Shown piece by piece: positions 41,743-51,152 of a DNA stretch of 64,000 nucleotides (the stretch's first letter is position 1; every line of letters begins with the position of its first letter). The DNA lies in assembly GCA_964534315.1 (NCBI GenBank), contig CAZHOV010000009.1:1-64000 (forward strand), written 5' to 3'. This stretch comes from CAZHOV01 sp964534315. GTDB taxonomy: Bacteria > Bacteroidota > Bacteroidia > Chitinophagales > Saprospiraceae. Under the pieces are notes generated by a model. That model saw nothing but the letters and a program-made list of their open reading frames with translations, was not told the origin of the DNA and searched no databases. The translations under genes and the position numbers were made by a program.

Positions 41743-44115
41743 CTACAGTCGATAGTCTAATCGAAGGGTAATATTTCTGGGCGATTCCAGTAACCCGGGC
41801 CGCTTGGTATACTCTTCATTAAAAATATTTCTTAAAATAAGACTGGCTTTTAGCCCATCCGTAATTTGATAGGAAGTCCGGGCGTCAAATACTAGATATC
41901 CATCCGGATTAGCTTCCCGCCACCGGGTAATATGCCCGTTATTGGTTAAATCTCCCAAAAATCGATCAATGGCTACCATAAAGCTACCGTAATAACTGGT
42001 GGCTCCGATAGACAATTTATTCTTTAGCGTTCTGATTTCCACATCTCCTTTGAAGAGGTGTCGTCTACGATATTTCAAGAAATTTTCATCCGTAGAAGAC
42101 AACCGGGCATTTCGCTGTCCTTCGGTTTCTTCTTCGCCGGGTTCTAACGGGCTGGTGTCGAAATTGACGAACTTCGGATCGAGATAAGTATAACCAAGTA
42201 CAAAGGAGATTGGCAGATTTTTAAGAATATTGCCCTGCCCGGCAATACTTAAATCCACCCCTTTGATCTCAATATCTCCAATATTTTGAGACTGGAACGT
42301 AAGCGTTCGGGCAAAGGTGTATTCCATCATATTAAAGTACTTGGTCCAGAATGGAGCAACATCGACAAATCCTTTCATATTACCCAATCTGAACCCTTGC
42401 TTGATTCCGATCTCAGCACCCCATCCTGTTTCGGGTTCCAGCTCCGGATTAGGGGTTACGATAATCGCTCCGGCATCGGTATTGATAAATTTTTCGGCAA
42501 TAACCGGAAATCGATAACCTTGCCCCCAGGAAGCTCTTAAATAGGTCTCTTTGGCCGCTTGCAGATTGGCGCCAAATCTAACCACCGGCTGAGCATCTGT
42601 AGGATCACCCGTTGAGAGGGTTTGATTAATCCTCGGGATTGTCAGAGAATCGGGTGCGTTAAAGCGGTTGTATTCATACCGGAACCCGGCAAGTAAGGTG
42701 AGTTTATCAAAAAACTTCTTCTCCAATTGCACATAAGCCGCCATATTGGTCACAGAAAAGGTGGTATCCGAATAAATTTGAGACTGAGAACCGGAGTACA
42801 TCCCCACAGCTCCCATAGTCGCTACCATTCCTAATTTATCAAATTTCTTCTGGAATTGATATTCTCCGTAAATTAACTGAGAAGCATTGGAGCGATCTTC
42901 TCCGGTGGGTGCACTTGAATTGTTATCGATAAAGAAGAACCGGCTGATCAGCTTATGACGGTTATTCTTCTTGTCAAAAAAGGTAACCTGCGGATCGATA
43001 TAAAAGCGGAATCGATTGGTAAAAGATTCTGCTGCCGGATCAGGCTCATAGGCACCAGTCAGGTTATTTTCCAGTTCTTCCTCCGTCTGTCCTCTAAAGT
43101 AAAAGAAGTCAGCGCTCTTACCTACATTAAAATTAGCATTCAATCCGATCACCAACCGTTCGCTGGCGCGATAACGTAAAGAGGTGTTGAATCGTGCATA
43201 GCGGTCTTCCCAGTTTCGGTTAAATCCTTCTCGTATGAGTCCGTATCCTCCCAAAACCAAGTCTAACTTATCGAATTTTTGACTATGAGATACGGAGGCG
43301 CCAATTTCGTATGGAGCGCGATCCCACCATTTCAATCGCTCTTGTTTGGGTGCAAAAACGTGTGTGTAGAAGGTAGAAAATTTGGTAATGGGTTCACTCT
43401 TAGCATAAGCGGTACGAACATGAACAATCCCGTTCAGGGCTGAAGATCCATAAATAGTGGAGGCTGCTCCTTTAATCACCTCGATCTGTTCAATATTTTC
43501 AACAGGGATATCATCCCATACCGGACGGCCTGCGTCTACCTGAAAAGCAGGAATGCCATCTACCAAAAATAACACCCGGCTACCTGCACCATAAGACCAA
43601 CCGGAGCCGCCGCGGATATCGACTTGATTATCGGCAATGGTTACTCCCGGTACTCTGTCTAATACATCATCAACCGAAGTGGAATTGGTGTTCTCCATCA
43701 GGGTCGGTTTAACAACTTCTAAAGAAACAATCGACTCTCCGAGCGGTTTTTCATAGCGACTGCTGGTAACAGTAGTGGTATTTAGCAATTGTTCGGTGGT
43801 AGATAGACCGATAGTTAGTTTATTCTCTTTTCCTGCTTCAATATTAACTACCTGACTAAAAAGTTCGTATCCAACATAACTACAGGATACTTTATACTTT
43901 CCAGGGGCTAACTGCACTTTAAATTCACCGGTTGTGCCTGTCACCGTTCCCGACTCTCCGATTTGGACAGTAGCTCCGGGAAGAGGTTCCCCAGTGATTT
44001 CATCCAATACCTCCCCGCTAAAAACAACATTTTGAGCACCTAAGGATAATGTCAACAAGAACAAAAGCCCAAAAGAAATTCCCAAATACTTTAAATTCGT
44101 AAAAATAGAAATCAT
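41743..44115 (-). CDS. TonB-dependent receptor with carboxypeptidase-regulatory-like domain
   Basis: From the ATG at 44115 the protein has 790 residues. A signal peptide (ending LSLGAQ) is followed by a CarboxypepD_reg-like domain (~30-110, FSGEVLDEITGEPLPGATVQ), a plug domain (SVDDVLDRVPGVTIADNQVDIRGG, VLFLVDGIPAFQ, IEVIKGAASTIYGSSALNG) and a barrel ending NITLRLDYRL. This is the shorter receptor type used for siderophores, vitamins or metals rather than SusC. No lipoprotein partner is next to it, so the ligand is open. A TTG at 44124 is also in frame. Confidence 0.92.
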   Translation of the reverse strand: MISIFTNLKYLGISFGLLFLLTLSLGAQNVVFSGEVLDEITGEPLPGATVQIGESGTVTGTTGEFKVQLAPGKYKVSCSYVGYELFSQVVNIEAGKENKLTIGLSTTEQLLNTTTVTSSRYEKPLGESIVSLEVVKPTLMENTNSTSVDDVLDRVPGVTIADNQVDIRGGSGWSYGAGSRVLFLVDGIPAFQVDAGRPVWDDIPVENIEQIEVIKGAASTIYGSSALNGIVHVRTAYAKSEPITKFSTFYTHVFAPKQERLKWWDRAPYEIGASVSHSQKFDKLDLVLGGYGLIREGFNRNWEDRYARFNTSLRYRASERLVIGLNANFNVGKSADFFYFRGQTEEELENNLTGAYEPDPAAESFTNRFRFYIDPQVTFFDKKNNRHKLISRFFFIDNNSSAPTGEDRSNASQLIYGEYQFQKKFDKLGMVATMGAVGMYSGSQSQIYSDTTFSVTNMAAYVQLEKKFFDKLTLLAGFRYEYNRFNAPDSLTIPRINQTLSTGDPTDAQPVVRFGANLQAAKETYLRASWGQGYRFPVIAEKFINTDAGAIIVTPNPELEPETGWGAEIGIKQGFRLGNMKGFVDVAPFWTKYFNMMEYTFARTLTFQSQNIGDIEIKGVDLSIAGQGNILKNLPISFVLGYTYLDPKFVNFDTSPLEPGEEETEGQRNARLSSTDENFLKYRRRHLFKGDVEIRTLKNKLSIGATSYYGSFMVAIDRFLGDLTNNGHITRWREANPDGYLVFDARTSYQITDGLKASLILRNIFNEEYTKRPGLLESPRNITLRLDYRL

Positions 44116-44529
44116 AATTTCCAATTTTGATGAATGTGCTCCTCTTTTGTAAGAAAAGCCCTGTTAATTGTTAAAAAATATACAACTGAATATGGTGGGA
44201 TTATGGAAGAGTGGTTATATACTTGAAAATCAGTAAAAGACTTCAGTCTTTGATAGTAAAATTGTAGCTGATAGATCGCAAAAGTTTCTTTCTAAAGATC
44301 AAAAATAGTAGATGTATGTCAAAATTAGAAAAAAAAGCTTCTTTTTTTTCAGGCATAAAACATTAACATTTATTATTTTTGTGCTATTGAAGGTATAAAT
44401 CAGTAGTTTGTAAATAAGTTATTATTTTATCCTTCTACAAAAAAAGATTTTTCTACTTTTTATAGTTATATCTTTTTAATTTTATAGCTAAAACCTTAAT
44501 ATTTTAGTTTGTTAACAAAAAATCTATTT
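44116..44529. promoter_or_regulatory. Divergent AT-rich regulatory region
   Basis: About 410 bp separate the TonB receptor from a secreted-protein gene. It is very AT-rich with several poly-T/poly-A runs and one short AAAGACT/AGTCTTT inverted repeat near 44237. I see no Fur-like box or other known operator. Confidence 0.35.
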
Positions 44530-45318
44530 ATGAAAAACTTTTTACTTTTAGTAGTTTTTGCACTTTCATTTGTACAACTCAATGCCCAATGTACGCCTGA
44601 TCCCATCTACCAGGATTCTTCAGCAGGTGTTTATCCCCCTCCTTTTAATCCAGCTACTATGACAGGTGGCTTGGCTATTGCCTGCCAGGGAGAAGCTTAC
44701 GGTTTCAATGTAAATGTTCGAGTGACCGATGAAATTACGGTCCCCCCTTCTACCACTCCAGTAGGTCTTGACTTTATCGAAATTACAGGTGTTACCGGTC
44801 TGCCTACCGGATTTAATTATAATTGTAATCCAAGTGATTGTATCATTACTCCAGATGTAGCACTTGGTTGCATCAATATTTCCGGTACTACGAATGCAGC
44901 AGTTGGTATGTATCCTATCGGGCTTACCGGAACAATTAGTACGGCTATCGCTCCTTTTGATCTCGAAGCTGTGTTGCCACTTCTCTTAGATGGTCTTTCT
45001 TACTTCATTGAAGTTAAACCATCTGGCGAATGTGTTACCCACACTGTAAATGTATTAAAAGAAGAACTTACCTTGATTACTGCCCCAAATCCTTTTGCTA
45101 ATAGTACCAACCTTAATATTTATTCTAATATTCAGGGAGAAGCTATCATGACTATTTCTGATTTGGCAGGTAAGCAAGTTAAAGGACAAACAGTTGATTT
45201 AATCAACGGATTGAATACAATTGAAATTGATGGTTCAGAACTTCCTGAAGGAATGTACTCTCTTACGCTTTCTAACGAAGAAGGCTTCGTAAGCACAAAA
45301 TTGATGATCGTAAGATAA
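44530..45318 (+). CDS. Secreted Ig-like protein with type IX sorting domain
   Basis: The 262-residue protein has a signal peptide (FLLLVVFALSFVQLNAQ), an Ig-like domain of the putative-Ig (He_PIG) kind (GVTGLPTGFNYNCN then GCINISGTTNAAVGMYPI) and a sorting domain (~185-262, APNPFANSTNLNIYS, LPEGMYSLTL, TKLMIVR). The cysteines at NCNPSDC suggest disulfides. The next gene encodes a longer relative with the same Ig-like layout. An ATG at 44530 is used; a TTG at 44509 is in frame. A strong terminator follows, so it is a one-gene transcript. Confidence 0.85.
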   Translation: MKNFLLLVVFALSFVQLNAQCTPDPIYQDSSAGVYPPPFNPATMTGGLAIACQGEAYGFNVNVRVTDEITVPPSTTPVGLDFIEITGVTGLPTGFNYNCNPSDCIITPDVALGCINISGTTNAAVGMYPIGLTGTISTAIAPFDLEAVLPLLLDGLSYFIEVKPSGECVTHTVNVLKEELTLITAPNPFANSTNLNIYSNIQGEAIMTISDLAGKQVKGQTVDLINGLNTIEIDGSELPEGMYSLTLSNEEGFVSTKLMIVR

Positions 45319-45348
45319 TTTTTTATACCTTTATACTACACACGACTC

Positions 45349-45393
45349 AACCCTATGCTTTTTACCCATTGTAAAGAGCATAGGGTTTTTTTT
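45349..45393 (+). terminator. Rho-independent terminator between two secreted-protein genes
   Basis: AACCCTATGCT (45349-45359) pairs with AGCATAGGGTT (45377-45387), followed by a T-run to 45393. Confidence 0.92.
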
Positions 45394-45422
45394 GTTAAAT
45401 CTCTAAACTCAAATTTTCTGGT

Positions 45423-47225
45423 ATGCAACACTTTTTACCCAAAGCCTTTCTATTGCTGGCTCTTAGCTGCACGACTCTGTTTCTACACGCCCAAACCGGA
45501 TGCCCGGGGTGCATGATCGATCTCCCTACACTTCCGGAAGACACCATATTAGTACAACAAATCCCCGATGGTAAACTAAATGTTTCCTACACCGAAGATA
45601 TTAGTTTCCGAATGCCCATTTCTACTGATCCCGTGGTAGTGATTGATCCTTCAGCCCCTCCCGGTATCAATATTGATAATATCTCTATCGTTTCAGTCAC
45701 CAACCTGCCTGCAGGTATTAGTTGGGAACCTAACCAAACCGAATTCAATGTCTCTGACGGAGAAACGGATGGATGCATCCGCTTTTGCGGAACACCTCTG
45801 CAAACCGGCCTTTTCATGGTAGAGTTCACTATCTCTGCCCAAGTGGCGATCCTCAACCAAGAAGCTTCCTTCTTCCTTGAGTTTTACGTAGCGCCGGCCA
45901 CTAGCAATACCGTTGGTTTTTCAATGGCCAACAACGTGGGGTGCGGCTCGGCCATGGTCTCCTTTGAAAATAATGTTCCCAGCAACGGCAACCCGGGGTA
46001 TTCTTACTTCTGGGATTTTGGCAACGGATTTACTACTTCTGATGAAATTCCGGCCGACCAGGTCTATGATGAGCCGGGTACTTACCTTGTGGAATATGAA
46101 GCAACTATAGACACCATCGGAACCATCCTTGCTTCGGTAGAAATTTTAGCTTCAGGCTGCAATGACGTACTGTCAGCTCCCGATTATATCATTGAATTGT
46201 ATAATCCAAGCGGGGCAGTCATCTTTACATCTGATGAAGTCTCTAATACGAATCCCCCTGTTCTTTTTAATCTGAATATCCCTATCGGAGCAGGCAACTA
46301 CTCCGTAAAAGTGATCGATGATGAGGGACTACTCGGGCAATCCGATTGCGGAACCATCCCCTTTAACCAGCAAAGTAGTGGGGTATTATCGATTGGAGAC
46401 CTGGAAATTGAATTGACGATCATCAACCCTATCTCTACCATCCAATCTACCGATACGGTTTTCGTTTATCCTTTTCCAGACGCACCTGAAGTTAGCTTTG
46501 AGTTAGGAAATAATTTCATTTGTTTAGGGGATTCCGCCATCTTAGTTTCTTCTTACCCCGGTACTGGCAACCAGTGGTTTTTTAATGGGGAATTAATTCC
46601 AGGAGCAACAGAAGAATGGCTGACCGTTCATGATCAAGGAACTTACACGGTTGAATTTACGGCCCCCCTGGGCTGCGCTACCGTTTCCGATGTAGTTGAC
46701 ATCACCAATCTGGATCCGCCCCCAACCCCGGCTTTTTTCATATTTGGCAACCTGATGACCCTGGACCCGGCAGTGCAACTACCTAGTCTATATACTCTTC
46801 AGTGGTATCTCGACGGCGTAGCTATTTCTGATGCCAATGAATCGGCACTTTGCGCTTTTGAGTCCGGCCAGTATACGCTGGAATTGACAAACCTGGAAAC
46901 CGGCTGCAAGAATACGTTTAATAAAAATGTAATATATAATCCTAGTGTGGCCTGTTCTACCAACACCCAAGACCAAGCTGTTTCTATCTATGCCAAAGTC
47001 TTCCCCAACCCAGTATCCGACAAACTAATCGTGTCCACCACACCAGGGCTCTTTATCGACCAACTTAATGTTTATGACTATTCAGGGAAGCCGATACTTT
47101 TTCCAAATATGCCTTCTAAGCAATCTACTGTGGAACTGCAAATGAATGCTTTACCAACCGGAATTTATTTAATTGAAATCCTGACAGAAAAAGGAAGGTT
47201 AGTGAAGAAGGTAGTAAAAAAGTAG
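45423..47225 (+). CDS. Secreted multidomain protein with PKD domain and type IX sorting domain
   Basis: The 600-residue protein has a signal peptide (cleavage near LHAQ). The N-terminal Ig-like domain (VTNLPAGISWEPN, then GCIRFCGTPLQTGLFMVEF) is related to that of the preceding gene. A PKD domain (~170-235, GYSYFWDFGNGFTTSDE, YDEPGTYLVEYEA) and further Ig-like strands (GNQWFFNGELIPGATEEWL) follow. The last ~80 residues form a sorting domain (VFPNPVSDKLIVST, LPTGIYLIEI, RLVKKVVKK). It should be exported by the type IX system. Role unknown; a duplication with 44530-45318 is likely. Confidence 0.86.
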   Translation: MQHFLPKAFLLLALSCTTLFLHAQTGCPGCMIDLPTLPEDTILVQQIPDGKLNVSYTEDISFRMPISTDPVVVIDPSAPPGINIDNISIVSVTNLPAGISWEPNQTEFNVSDGETDGCIRFCGTPLQTGLFMVEFTISAQVAILNQEASFFLEFYVAPATSNTVGFSMANNVGCGSAMVSFENNVPSNGNPGYSYFWDFGNGFTTSDEIPADQVYDEPGTYLVEYEATIDTIGTILASVEILASGCNDVLSAPDYIIELYNPSGAVIFTSDEVSNTNPPVLFNLNIPIGAGNYSVKVIDDEGLLGQSDCGTIPFNQQSSGVLSIGDLEIELTIINPISTIQSTDTVFVYPFPDAPEVSFELGNNFICLGDSAILVSSYPGTGNQWFFNGELIPGATEEWLTVHDQGTYTVEFTAPLGCATVSDVVDITNLDPPPTPAFFIFGNLMTLDPAVQLPSLYTLQWYLDGVAISDANESALCAFESGQYTLELTNLETGCKNTFNKNVIYNPSVACSTNTQDQAVSIYAKVFPNPVSDKLIVSTTPGLFIDQLNVYDYSGKPILFPNMPSKQSTVELQMNALPTGIYLIEILTEKGRLVKKVVKK

Positions 47226-47398
47226 TCTATCGAAAGGTTTGCTCTACAAAAAATGTGTTTTTTGGAGAATAACCCCTTAGCTGGTGGAACGCATGTTATC
47301 TAAGCATGCCTCATTCGAATCATGGGCTTAACATTTATAGGGTCTTAATAGAAAGCCGCTTTTGCAGCTTTATTTTGTAACTAATTTTAGTCCGTGAG
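47226..47398. other. Intergenic region with a short terminator-like hairpin
   Basis: AAAGC-C-GC (47352-47359) pairs with GC-A-GCTTT (47364-47371), followed by ATTTTG, a weak terminator for the PKD gene. A tRNA-like stretch near 47270-47335 does not fold into a proper cloverleaf. Confidence 0.45.
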
Positions 47399-47400
47399 AC

Positions 47401-47442
47401 GTCTCCATCCTGCATTAAAAATAATGCGGGATGGAGACTTTT
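47401..47442. terminator. Hairpin terminator between convergent genes, 16-bp stem
   Basis: GTCTCCATCCTGCATT (47401-47416) pairs with AATGCGGGATGGAGAC (47423-47438) with one wobble, followed by TTTTATTTTT. It lies between the PKD gene and the convergent TerB-like gene. Confidence 0.85.
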
Positions 47443-47534
47443 ATTTTTCGAAAAACATTGCTCTCAAAGAAGCAAGTTCGGCATCCAGTAACACCAAAGG
47501 GTATTTTTCAGACGCGCCCTGGTTAGACCAAGCC

Positions 47535-48002
47535 TTAAGGAAACTCAACAGGGTTCAACATCGGAAGGCCGATCAGGTCTTTTTCAGCCTTGCTGACACT
47601 TCCGAAACTAAGGAATCCTCCGGAAGCCCGCGCTACATGCTCGGCAAAAGACAAGAGGCTATCGTAAAATCGCTTTGCAGTACTTTGATCTATTTTAGGA
47701 AAAATATCATTTAATTTAGCTAATCGTTCCGAAGCTTCTTCTATCCGCTTTTCGGGATCGTCAGAGATCTCGTCCAGTAAACGATGGATACGATCGGGAA
47801 AGTGATCCCTTATCTGTTCGTAATAATCTTGTATAGCAGGGTTTTCCGCATAGCTCCGGATATTGGTTAGCTTTTCTGCCCATCCCGTTTCTTTCTCATC
47901 AATTTTCCTGTCAGCTCCGGCGATTAAAATCGTCACCAGGGGAATGGAATCAAATAATAAATCTTGTTCTTCCTGGGTTAATTTCGATAATTGCTCTTTC
48001 AT
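47535..48002 (-). CDS. TerB-like helical protein
   Basis: The 155-residue protein is all helical and lacks a signal peptide. The segment LVTILIAGADRKIDEKETGWAEKL recalls the metal-binding DG/D-E pattern of TerB (tellurite-resistance B-like) domains, though the usual ADGxxD is ADRKID here. The later half (~80-155) shows regular helices (RIEEASERLAKLNDIF, AKRFYDSLLSFAEHVARAS). The family is of unclear function and often membrane- or stress-associated. The similarity is motif-level only. Confidence 0.62.
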   Translation of the reverse strand: MKEQLSKLTQEEQDLLFDSIPLVTILIAGADRKIDEKETGWAEKLTNIRSYAENPAIQDYYEQIRDHFPDRIHRLLDEISDDPEKRIEEASERLAKLNDIFPKIDQSTAKRFYDSLLSFAEHVARASGGFLSFGSVSKAEKDLIGLPMLNPVEFP

Positions 48003-48095
48003 CTATAATTTGTTTTTTTGGAAATACTTTTCTCCGCAAAATTACCCAAAAAATTGATCTTTAAAAGGTAATTAAGGAATAAAGAGGAGATTTCG

Positions 48096-48686
48096 TCACT
48101 CCATTTTTATCAATTCCTTATGGATATTTAACACCTGCCGGATGAGTGATTGCCCCTGTCCGTTTTGAATGATAAAATCGGCATATTTCACTTTTTCTTC
48201 CTCGCCCAATTGTTTATTCATGCGGGCCGCTACCTGATGGCGGTCTATTTGATCACGTTGCATAATTTTTTGAATACGCCATTCTTTGGGAGCCGTAACC
48301 ACTATTAACTTATCCAGGGTCTTATGTTGCCCGGCTTCGATGAGCAGAGCAGCCTCTTTGAGCGTGTAAGGTACGCCGGTTTGGGCTTGTTGCCACTTTT
48401 TGGTGTCTGCCGCAACAGCGGGATGAACAAGTGCGTTCAGGCGGTCGAGTGCTTCCTGATCATTAAAAACAAGGTCGGCAAGGTAAACGCGATTGAGGGA
48501 TTGGTCGGGGTGGTACGACTCTTCACCGAAGGTCTCCTTAATGTCTTTAACTAATTGTTGGTCATTCACCATTAACCACTTGGCCCGGGAGTCCGCATAA
48601 TAAACGGGAATATCCAATACCTCAAAGATCTTACAGATCGTTGTTTTTCCGCTTCCTATTCCACCGGTTATTCCTATTTGAAGCAT
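48096..48686 (-). CDS. coaE: Dephospho-CoA kinase
   Basis: The 196-residue protein phosphorylates dephospho-CoA in the last step of CoA synthesis. The P-loop is ITGGIGSGKTT (~5-15), the substrate-binding DxD-like motif YYADSRAKWL follows, and the LID region contains QKIMQRDQIDRHQVAARMNKQ. The length is usual for CoaE. It is divergent from the PorP/SprF gene. CoA from this step is the donor for AcpS, encoded about 16 kb upstream. Confidence 0.96.
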   Translation of the reverse strand: MLQIGITGGIGSGKTTICKIFEVLDIPVYYADSRAKWLMVNDQQLVKDIKETFGEESYHPDQSLNRVYLADLVFNDQEALDRLNALVHPAVAADTKKWQQAQTGVPYTLKEAALLIEAGQHKTLDKLIVVTAPKEWRIQKIMQRDQIDRHQVAARMNKQLGEEEKVKYADFIIQNGQGQSLIRQVLNIHKELIKME

Positions 48687-48783
48687 GGAGGATTTTAAGT
48701 TAAAAATAGTAAAAAATAAAATTTCTCGGATAGATTATGTAAATTCGATAATCATTGTAAATGGATCATCCTTATCATTATTT

Positions 48784-49821
48784 ATGAAATTAGTGGATCA
48801 AGATAAATCAATATTTTGGGCATGTACCGTTTTATGGTTGATTTTTACGGTTAGCAGTGTAAAAAGCCAGGATCTTGATATTCATTATTCCCAGTTTTAC
48901 CATACCCCTCTCTTTCATAATCCGGCCCTGACGGGCGCTTTTCAGGAAGATATCCGGCTAAGTGGTGTTTATCGGCGGCAGTGGCAATCCATTCCCGTCC
49001 CTTATATGACTTTTGGAGCAGCGGGAGACATGAAATTGCCGACCGTATTGCCCTTCCCGGGACAGCTTTCTGCCGGAATATCATTTGCCTATGACGAGGC
49101 TGGAGATTCCGAACTTTCTTTCACGCAGTTGGGCCTTCACGGTTCTTACGGTCTTCCGGTAAATGAATGGAATATGTTGTCGATTGGCCTTCAGCTCGGA
49201 TTTGGCATTCGATCTTTCTCTACCGATAACCTCACCTTTGGTGCCCAATTTGACGGGGAGCTATTCAACCCCATGTCCGATCCGGGTGAGAACTTTAATC
49301 AAACGCAGACAACATTCTTTGACGTTTCTACCGGTTTAAATTGGCGATTCCAAAAAAGCAGAAGGCTGTATTTCAATATTGGCTCCGGCGTATTTCATCT
49401 CAATCGCCCAAAGGTAAACTTCATCGAAGAAGCAGACCAACCTTGGGCTATATTATGGAATGCTTTCGGAGAAACGTCGTTTCCGGTTTCAGAAAAGATC
49501 GATGTGAAAGCATCTGTACTCTATCAATCTCAGGGGCCATCCAATGAAACCGTATTATCGGGAGGCGTCCGTTATTGGGTCAATACCGCCAGAGGAAAAG
49601 AACTAGGATTAACCCTCCGGTTTGGATCCAGATTCAACGACGCTATTATCCCCTCTTTAGAAGTTGACTACAGAAACTGGACCGCAGGTATTAGCTACGA
49701 TATCAATACGTCACAACTCAATGTAGCTACCGACGATAAGGGCGGCCCCGAAATTATTCTGATCTACCGGATTTCAAGGGTCAAACCTGTAGGTGTTTTT
49801 GAAACTTGTCCGATATTTTAA
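48784..49821 (+). CDS. Type IX secretion PorP/SprF family outer-membrane protein
   Basis: From the ATG at 48784 the protein has 345 residues with a signal peptide (WACTVLWLIFTVSSVKSQ). The PorP/SprF hallmark QDLDIHYSQFYHTPLFHNPALTGAF follows at once, then a beta-barrel and the terminal RISRVKPVGVFETCPIF. SprF-type proteins help place specific type IX substrates on the surface and are usually encoded next to their partner. Here no large SprB-like gene is adjacent. A longer TTG/ATG extension to 48685 exists but precedes the signal peptide. A second paralogue is at 60609-61676. Confidence 0.92.
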   Translation: MKLVDQDKSIFWACTVLWLIFTVSSVKSQDLDIHYSQFYHTPLFHNPALTGAFQEDIRLSGVYRRQWQSIPVPYMTFGAAGDMKLPTVLPFPGQLSAGISFAYDEAGDSELSFTQLGLHGSYGLPVNEWNMLSIGLQLGFGIRSFSTDNLTFGAQFDGELFNPMSDPGENFNQTQTTFFDVSTGLNWRFQKSRRLYFNIGSGVFHLNRPKVNFIEEADQPWAILWNAFGETSFPVSEKIDVKASVLYQSQGPSNETVLSGGVRYWVNTARGKELGLTLRFGSRFNDAIIPSLEVDYRNWTAGISYDINTSQLNVATDDKGGPEIILIYRISRVKPVGVFETCPIF

Positions 49822-50819
49822 AATGGCATTCGGGCCATAGGGATCACATCCATACTGGTAAATGCTTGTTTCTCGTATTTGTAAAAAGCGGTAATGCCGA
49901 TCATTGCAGCATTATCGGTACAAAACTCAAACTGCGGAATGTAGGTATTCCACCCCAAATCTGTCCCCGTTTTTTCCAATGCCTCCCTCAATTGACTGTT
50001 AGCAGAAACGCCACCGGCAATCGCAATCTCCTTGATCTCCGTTTGCTTCGCTGCTTTTTTCAATTTATTGATAAGGATGGAAACGATACGATCTTGCACA
50101 GAAGCGCAGATATCCGCCAGATTTTCCTTGATAAAACCAGGATTTTCTTTGAGATTCCTTTTCAAGAAATATAGAATAGAGGTTTTCAGGCCACTGAAGC
50201 TAAAGTTGAGGCCCGGAATTTGAGGCTCCGGAAAATCAAAAACAGGCTGCCCTTTTTTTGCCAATTGATCAATGATTGGGCCCGCCGGGTAATCCAGTCC
50301 GAGTAGTTTTCCTGTTTTGTCAAAAGCTTCTCCCGCAGCATCGTCTAAGGTCTGCCCTAGGAGTTCCATTTCCAGGTAATCGGTTACCTTTACCACTTGG
50401 GTATGTCCACCAGAAACAGTAAGACATAAGAAGGGAAATTTCGGGTATGGCGGTTCCGCAAAATGCGCCAGGATATGAGCCTGCATATGATGAACTTCAA
50501 TTATGGGTATATCCAGGCTCATTGCCAGCGATTTGGCAAATGAGACACCCACGATAAGAGACCCGATAAGCCCCGGACCGCGGGTAAAGGCGATGGCGCT
50601 TAGCTCCTCTTTTTGCACTCCCGCCTCTGTTAAGGCAACATCTACTACCGGAAGGATATTTTCCTGATGAGCGCGGGAAGCCACCTCCGGGACAATACCT
50701 CCATATTTTTTATGCACCTCCTGGCTCGCTACTATATTGCTCAACACCTTACCGTCCTTAACGATCGAGGCAGAAGTATCGTCGCAAGAGGACTCTATGG
50801 CTAAAATAGTTATACTCAT
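49818..50819 (-). CDS. tsaD: tRNA N6-adenosine threonylcarbamoyltransferase TsaD
   Basis: The 333-residue protein is a universal ASKHA-fold enzyme that adds threonylcarbamoyl to A37 of ANN-decoding tRNAs. The iron-binding His pair is in EVHHMQAHILAHF, with nucleotide-binding segments ILAIESSCDDTSAS, FLCLTVSGGHTQVV and IAGGVSANSQLR. It overlaps the convergent PorP/SprF gene by 4 nt. The upstream region carries copy 2 of the 141-nt structured element, read toward this gene. Confidence 0.97.
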   Translation of the reverse strand: MSITILAIESSCDDTSASIVKDGKVLSNIVASQEVHKKYGGIVPEVASRAHQENILPVVDVALTEAGVQKEELSAIAFTRGPGLIGSLIVGVSFAKSLAMSLDIPIIEVHHMQAHILAHFAEPPYPKFPFLCLTVSGGHTQVVKVTDYLEMELLGQTLDDAAGEAFDKTGKLLGLDYPAGPIIDQLAKKGQPVFDFPEPQIPGLNFSFSGLKTSILYFLKRNLKENPGFIKENLADICASVQDRIVSILINKLKKAAKQTEIKEIAIAGGVSANSQLREALEKTGTDLGWNTYIPQFEFCTDNAAMIGITAFYKYEKQAFTSMDVIPMARMPF

Positions 50820-50980
50820 GTTGATAAAAAATTCAAGAATCTTGATCAGGGGAATTGGCGTTTTTAAGTTTTTATTTATATCTTAGGTAATCTTTCAGAA
50901 ATTTGTTGCCATACACCCACGAATGAATAATTTCAGCTAAAGCTGACGAAGATACTATAAATTATTGCTATAATCCCATA

Positions 50981-51121
50981 TAAGCGGCAAATCAAAATTG
51001 CTTGTAGAACAATTTTGTTCGAATGAAATTGACTGAATAATTGAATACTTGGAAATTATTCAGTCAATTTCATTTGAACCTAAAAAAAATTATTCTATCA
51101 ATTTTTTTGCCTTACTACTTA
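50981..51121 (-). repeat. 141-nt structured intergenic element, copy 2
   Basis: This is the inverted-orientation relative of 31584-31724, the same length, with identical outer ends. Its central stem is longer: 51017-51042 pairs with 51054-51079 (26 positions, one mismatch in the element's reading direction). Relative to copy 1 at least six stem pairs have changed on both sides while keeping pairing. The apical loop TTCCAAGTATTCAAT differs by one base. It lies between the divergent tsaD and bactofilin genes and points toward tsaD, ending 161 nt before its ATG. Confidence 0.85.
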
Positions 51122-51152
51122 CGTTTTTTAAAAAAATCCAATTATTTAAATA

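Noticed and set aside
47270..47335. tRNA-like sequence with a TTCGAATC loop
   Set aside because: No 7-bp acceptor stem can be formed, the T stem is unpaired, and the anticodon loop lacks the U33 position.
47394..47714. Plus-strand 106-codon frame
   Set aside because: It begins inside the terminator hairpin and runs antisense through the TerB-like gene, whose codon pattern and helical content are better supported.
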